Assembly: GCA_019359725.1 (NCBI GenBank) | Contig: JAHHGR010000048.1 | Location: 1 to 36,078, forward strand | Direction: 5' to 3' | Length of the DNA: 36,078 nucleotides | Source: Aphanocapsa lilacina HA4352-LM1 | GTDB taxonomy: Bacteria > Cyanobacteriota > Cyanobacteriia > Gloeobacterales > Gloeobacteraceae | Part shown: positions 33,086-36,078 of the stretch, in pieces | Layout: each line of letters opens with the position of its first letter | Position numbering within the stretch: the first letter of the stretch is position 1 | Program-made: the position numbers and the translations under genes | Notes under the pieces: model-generated | What the model was told of the DNA's origin: nothing | The model's input: the letters and a program-made list of their open reading frames with translations, nothing else | Database searches by the model: none

Positions 33086-34213
33086 TCAGAGGGGAAGCCC
33101 GTGCTCGTCGTAACCTACGATTTGCTCGGGGGGGCGGGAGTCCAGAACCGGCAGGGCAGCGGTTCGCCGCCCGATTTCGTCAAGCTCGTCTACAGGAGCG
33201 CCGAGCTGCTCGCGGCCGTGGGGTTCGTTCAAGTTCGCCAGGTCGGGACCAGCGGGGACGATGCCGCCGGGGTTGAGGGGAAAGAGATTGCCGTAGTAAT
33301 CGCGCTTGACGCTCTCGGCGTCGCAGGTGCCCGCCACGCCCGCAAGCTGATAAAGATCTCGCAGATAAGCCCCCAGGTGGCGATAGTCGCGGAGGCGGCG
33401 GCGGTTGCACTTGAACAGGCCATAGTAGGCGATGTCGAAGCGAAACAGCGTCGTAAACAACCGCACATCCGCCAGGGTGACCCGCCCGCCGCACAGATAG
33501 CGCCGGGTCCCAAGGGCCACGTCGAGGGCATCGAGGGCGGTGAACAACTCCTCGACCGCCCGGTCGTAAGCTCCCTGAGTTTGGGCGAAGCCGCAGCGGT
33601 AGACGCCGTTGTTGATCGCGTGATAAGTCTTTTCGTTCCAATGGTCGATAGTTGCGCGCAGTTCGGCCGGATAGAGATCAAGATCCGGGCGCCGGGCAAA
33701 ATCGTTGAACTCGCCGTTGAGCATAACGATAATCTCGGCACTTTCGTTGTTGACGATCGTACGGGTGCGGGTGTCCCAGAGCACCGGCACCGTCGCCCGG
33801 CCGGTGTAACCCGTCCGGGCCAGGGCATACAGTTGCGCAAGCGAACGGCAGCCCTCCTCCGGTCGCTCCAGCACCCAGCCGCCCGCCTCCGGAGAAGGCT
33901 GAACCACCGAAACGCCAATCGCTTCCTCCAACCCTTTGAGGGCGCGCACCACCAGGGTGCGGTGCGCCCAGGGGCAGCCCAGGCCGACGTAGAGCCGGTA
34001 GCGCCCTGCCTCCGGTGGATAAGGACTGTCCGCACCGATGACTGCGCGAAACTGACTGGCCGGGCGCACGTAGGCGCCTGTCCGGTCGCTGGGGGCAAGG
34101 CGGGCCATCATCGCGCGCCAGATCGTCGTCCAGACGAAGCGGCCCAGGCGGATGAGCAGGCCGGGCGGCAGCCCCCCGAAAGGGCGCTTTGCAGCTGTAG
34201 CAGATCGAGTCAT
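33086..34213 (-). CDS. Glutathionyl-hydroquinone reductase (Xi-class GST)
   Basis: A 375-residue Xi-class glutathione transferase, related to YqjG/Ecm4/PcpF. These enzymes use a catalytic cysteine, here Cys80 in GLGCPWAHRT, to reduce glutathionyl-hydroquinones. Supporting segments are TVPVLWDTRTRTIVNNESAEII in the thioredoxin domain and, in the helical domain, YHAINNGVYRCGFAQTQGAYDRAV and TLADVRLFTTLFRFDIAYYGLFKCN. Residues 1-55 form an Arg-rich extension. Length is slightly above the family norm of about 320-350. It converges with pcm, leaving only four bases between stop codons. Confidence 0.93.
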   Translation of the reverse strand: MTRSATAAKRPFGGLPPGLLIRLGRFVWTTIWRAMMARLAPSDRTGAYVRPASQFRAVIGADSPYPPEAGRYRLYVGLGCPWAHRTLVVRALKGLEEAIGVSVVQPSPEAGGWVLERPEEGCRSLAQLYALARTGYTGRATVPVLWDTRTRTIVNNESAEIIVMLNGEFNDFARRPDLDLYPAELRATIDHWNEKTYHAINNGVYRCGFAQTQGAYDRAVEELFTALDALDVALGTRRYLCGGRVTLADVRLFTTLFRFDIAYYGLFKCNRRRLRDYRHLGAYLRDLYQLAGVAGTCDAESVKRDYYGNLFPLNPGGIVPAGPDLANLNEPHGREQLGAPVDELDEIGRRTAALPVLDSRPPEQIVGYDEHGLPL

Positions 34214-34451
34214 CGCGGCAACCAGCGCTTAATGCCATTTAAGCTATTCGTCGGGCCGGTTGGCAGTTGGCAGGCACGGCACTGCCGTCGGACAGGTATG
34301 ACCTGGCAAAAGCTGAAGCCTATTGGCGGTAGCGGGTAGAAAATGCCAGCATAAAGCCGTCTACTCCTGCCTAGAGGTAGATGTATCCGGATCTGCAAGC
34401 CCTCATGATGAGGCACGGCTTTTCCCCCGGCAAACAGCGAAGGCGGCGGCG

Positions 34452-34982
34452 ATGACTCCCTCCCCAACGGCGGCGGATTACGAAGGCGATCTCCCGAACG
34501 GCAACTCCAAGGGGCACCCTGAACTGGAGGAGAATGCCAATCCACAGGTGGCCGATGCGCAGAGTGCAGCCCTCAAGGTGGTCTCCCGGTTGCAGCAGAA
34601 GCTGCTCAACTGGGTGGAGCCTATGGGATTAGGGCTGGTGCTCGGTTCGGAGGCGTTGCGCAAACTGGGCGCGAGCGATTTGCAGGTGCCGGATCTGGCG
34701 TTTTTTGCCCGCGAGCGCCTGCGCAGCAAGCCCTACCGCGTCTTTCCGCTGGTGCCGGATCTGGTAGTCCGGGTCGCCACCGCCCCCGGCCAGCGCGAAC
34801 TGCTCGAAAGGCAAATTCTGCGCTGGCTGGAGCGGGGTGCCCAGGTGGGTCTGCTGGTCGAGAACTGGGGGGCTACGATCAGCGTCTTTCGCAAGGGCCA
34901 GGTGATCACCCTGGGCTTTGGCCAGGTGCTGAGCCTGCCGGAGGTCTTGCCCGGCTGGGAAATGCAGCTCGCCGCCCTCTAA
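34452..34982 (+). CDS. Uma2-like protein with lost catalytic residues
   Basis: A 176-residue protein whose second half follows the Uma2/DUF820 pattern: VPDLAFFARERL, VPDLVVRVATAPGQRELLERQILRWLERG, VISVFRKGQ-like strand and a final LPEVLPGWEMQL. The Asp of VPDLAF is kept, but the catalytic Glu (usually LVVEV) is Arg and the Lys (usually exK before the WLExG helix) is Gln. The first 60 residues are polar and variable. The frame is intact, so this is probably a maintained non-catalytic relative. The ATG at 34452 follows a GAAGG about ten bases upstream; the frame is open back to 34323 without homology. It converges with the GST gene after one base. Confidence 0.75.
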   Translation: MTPSPTAADYEGDLPNGNSKGHPELEENANPQVADAQSAALKVVSRLQQKLLNWVEPMGLGLVLGSEALRKLGASDLQVPDLAFFARERLRSKPYRVFPLVPDLVVRVATAPGQRELLERQILRWLERGAQVGLLVENWGATISVFRKGQVITLGFGQVLSLPEVLPGWEMQLAAL

Positions 34983-34983
34983 A

Positions 34984-35688
34984 TCACGTCTGCGGCGCGA
35001 CGCTGGTTGCAGTCTGGCCGAAGAGAATCTTGCGGCTTTCCTCGGTAACGGTGGGCTGGGTGGCAAACGCTTTGCCCTGGTCGTAGGCACGCACCACTGC
35101 GGGGCGCCCGCCGATGCGGATGAACCAGCGCTTGAGGTTGGCAAAGTCTTCAAGGTTTTGCTGTTGACGCTCGTAGGGCACGACCCAGGGGTAGCAGGCC
35201 ATATCGGCGATCGAATAGTCGCCTGCAAGATAGTCGCGTCCGGCGAGGCGCCGGTCGAGGACACTGTAGAGGCGGTTAGTTTCTTTGACGTAGCGCTCGA
35301 TGGCGTAGGGAAGCTTCTCAGGAGCGTAGACCCCGAAGTGGTGGTTCTGCCCCGCCATCGGCCCAAGCCCGCCCATTTGCCAGAACAACCACTCCAGGGC
35401 CATCTTGCGCCCACGCAGATCCGCAGGCACAAATTGGCCGGTCTTCTCGGCCAGGTAGAGCAAAATCGCCCCCGACTCAAAAACCGAAACCGGTTCGCCG
35501 CCGTCGGCGGGTTCGCTGTCGACGATGGCGGGCATGCGGTTGTTGGGAGCGATCTGCAAAAATGCGGGCTTGAACTGATCCCCGGCGCCGATATTTACCG
35601 GCACAATCCGGTACTCCAGGCCCGCCTCCTCCAGAAAAATGGCGATCTTGTGCCCGTTGGGCGTTGGCCAGTAGTGCAGGTCAATCAT
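34984..35688 (-). CDS. Glutathione S-transferase, nu-class-like (YfcG/YghU related)
   Basis: A 234-residue cytosolic GST. The thioredoxin-like domain starts MIDLHYWPTPNGHKIAIFLEEAGLEYR, the TPNG motif typical of YfcG/YghU and Ure2-type enzymes. PNNRMPAIVD supplies the cis-Pro of the glutathione site and VFESGAILLYLAEK the gamma-glutamyl contact (Glu-Ser). The C-terminal helical domain contains FWQMGGLGPMAGQNHHF and the N-capping YSIADMACYPWV. The start has AGGGGA six bases upstream. These enzymes often show disulfide-bond reductase activity. The C-terminal SVAPQT tail is unremarkable. Confidence 0.94.
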   Translation of the reverse strand: MIDLHYWPTPNGHKIAIFLEEAGLEYRIVPVNIGAGDQFKPAFLQIAPNNRMPAIVDSEPADGGEPVSVFESGAILLYLAEKTGQFVPADLRGRKMALEWLFWQMGGLGPMAGQNHHFGVYAPEKLPYAIERYVKETNRLYSVLDRRLAGRDYLAGDYSIADMACYPWVVPYERQQQNLEDFANLKRWFIRIGGRPAVVRAYDQGKAFATQPTVTEESRKILFGQTATSVAPQT

Positions 35689-36046
35689 ACGCTTTCCCCT
35701 GAAACGGTCCGATGCTCATAATAGAGTCTAGCCTTTTCGATCTGCAGATGGCTGGGATGGCTGTCCAGCCGGAGTTTCGAGCTACTCTGTCATCCCTTGA
35801 AGGAGGGGCTGAAAAGTCGTATTCACAAACAGTTGCGTTGTTGCGATCATCTGCGCAATGCAATGGATACCGTTCCCAAACAGGTTGCGTCCAGAAGTGT
35901 TGAATGTCAAGAAATGAGGGTGCAAAAATAAGCCCAAAATCCTGTAGACTTTCGCCGATTCAAAAATGAAGTGCAACGCTTGAGAGCCTTCCGCTGAGGG
36001 ACTCATAGAGGTATCCTGACGTTTACTACGACAACCAGGAACCCCT
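35689..36046. other. Spacer leading to the right-edge insertion element
   Basis: No supportable gene lies in these 358 bases, which are noticeably more AT-rich than the rest of the window. A minus-strand frame of 74 codons (35782-36006) has no recognisable family. The stretch from about 35990 to 36046 probably contains the left end of the insertion element whose transposase begins at 36047, but the terminal repeat cannot be defined without its right end. Confidence 0.4.
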
Positions 36047-36078
36047 ATGAGCTTCAGCCAGCTTACCCTACAAGAGCG
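36047..36078 (+). CDS. Partial transposase N-terminus, probably IS30 family
   Basis: The last 32 bases encode MSFSQLTLQER, which matches the usual start of IS30-type transposases (pattern MSxxxLTxEERxxI, leading into the helix-turn-helix). AGGA at 36036-36039 gives a ribosome-binding site seven bases upstream. The gene is cut by the window edge, so completeness and family need the next kilobase. Confidence 0.6.
   Translation, partial: MSFSQLTLQE

Noticed and set aside
34214..34451. Partial inverted repeats around GGCACGGCACTGCCG in the spacer between the divergent GST and Uma2-like genes
   Set aside because: The pairing is short and imperfect, and no run of T or operator-like symmetry supports a function.

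Overview
The window is GC-rich, gene-dense bacterial DNA that looks cyanobacterial, most likely from a Gloeobacter-type genome. This is an inference from gene content: two Uma2/DUF820 proteins (a family greatly expanded in cyanobacteria), a short RecQ without HRDC domain, and the general codon and GC style. No rRNA, tRNA or photosynthesis gene is present to fix the taxon.

Bases 1-13330 hold the most striking content: a plus-strand operon carrying the complete conserved enediyne 'warhead' cassette. The order is DUF1702/UnbL, UnbV (FG-GAP repeats plus ASPIC/UnbV domain), UnbU (RnfD-like membrane protein), a 1944-residue iterative enediyne polyketide synthase (KS-AT-ACP-KR-DH-PPTase) and the hotdog thioesterase. 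Stops and starts overlap as ATGA at two junctions. A vanadium-dependent haloperoxidase with a Tat-like leader and all vanadate-binding residues follows 16 bases after the thioesterase, and a perfect 13-bp hairpin terminator then closes the unit. A small unknown protein, a PadR repressor and the broken 3' end of an IS3-type transposase lie behind it. The PKS, its built-in PPTase and the thioesterase should make a linear polyene. UnbL/V/U are the conserved partners thought to turn it into the enediyne core, and the haloperoxidase is a candidate halogenating enzyme acting on that polyene or its product.

Bases 13659-16798 (minus strand) form a compact operon: TauE/SafE exporter, DUF1634 membrane protein, LysR regulator and acylphosphatase, preceded by a VOC-fold protein. 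Bases 16870-23508 (minus) carry an RND efflux pump (membrane-fusion lipoprotein plus HAE1/AcrB-type transporter, no outer-membrane channel) ending in a strong terminator, and an orphan PAS-PAS-GAF NarL-type sensor kinase.

Bases 23800-31376 contain a decayed glycogen-debranching enzyme fragment (5'-truncated and frameshifted at a G7 run), an intact phosphoglucomutase that converges with and overlaps a short RecQ helicase, and two adjacent aspartoacylase/succinylglutamate-desuccinylase-like genes. The second of these has lost the zinc-ligand and catalytic glutamates. A DGPF/YCII protein plus ECF42 sigma factor operon follows, with a recognisable autoregulatory promoter.

Bases 31491-36078 hold a Uma2 nuclease-like protein, protein-L-isoaspartate methyltransferase, a glutathionyl-hydroquinone reductase (Xi-class GST), a Uma2-like protein lacking the catalytic Glu and Lys, a nu-class-like GST and, at the right edge, the first codons of a probable IS30-type transposase. 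Several convergent gene pairs here abut or overlap with no room for a terminator.
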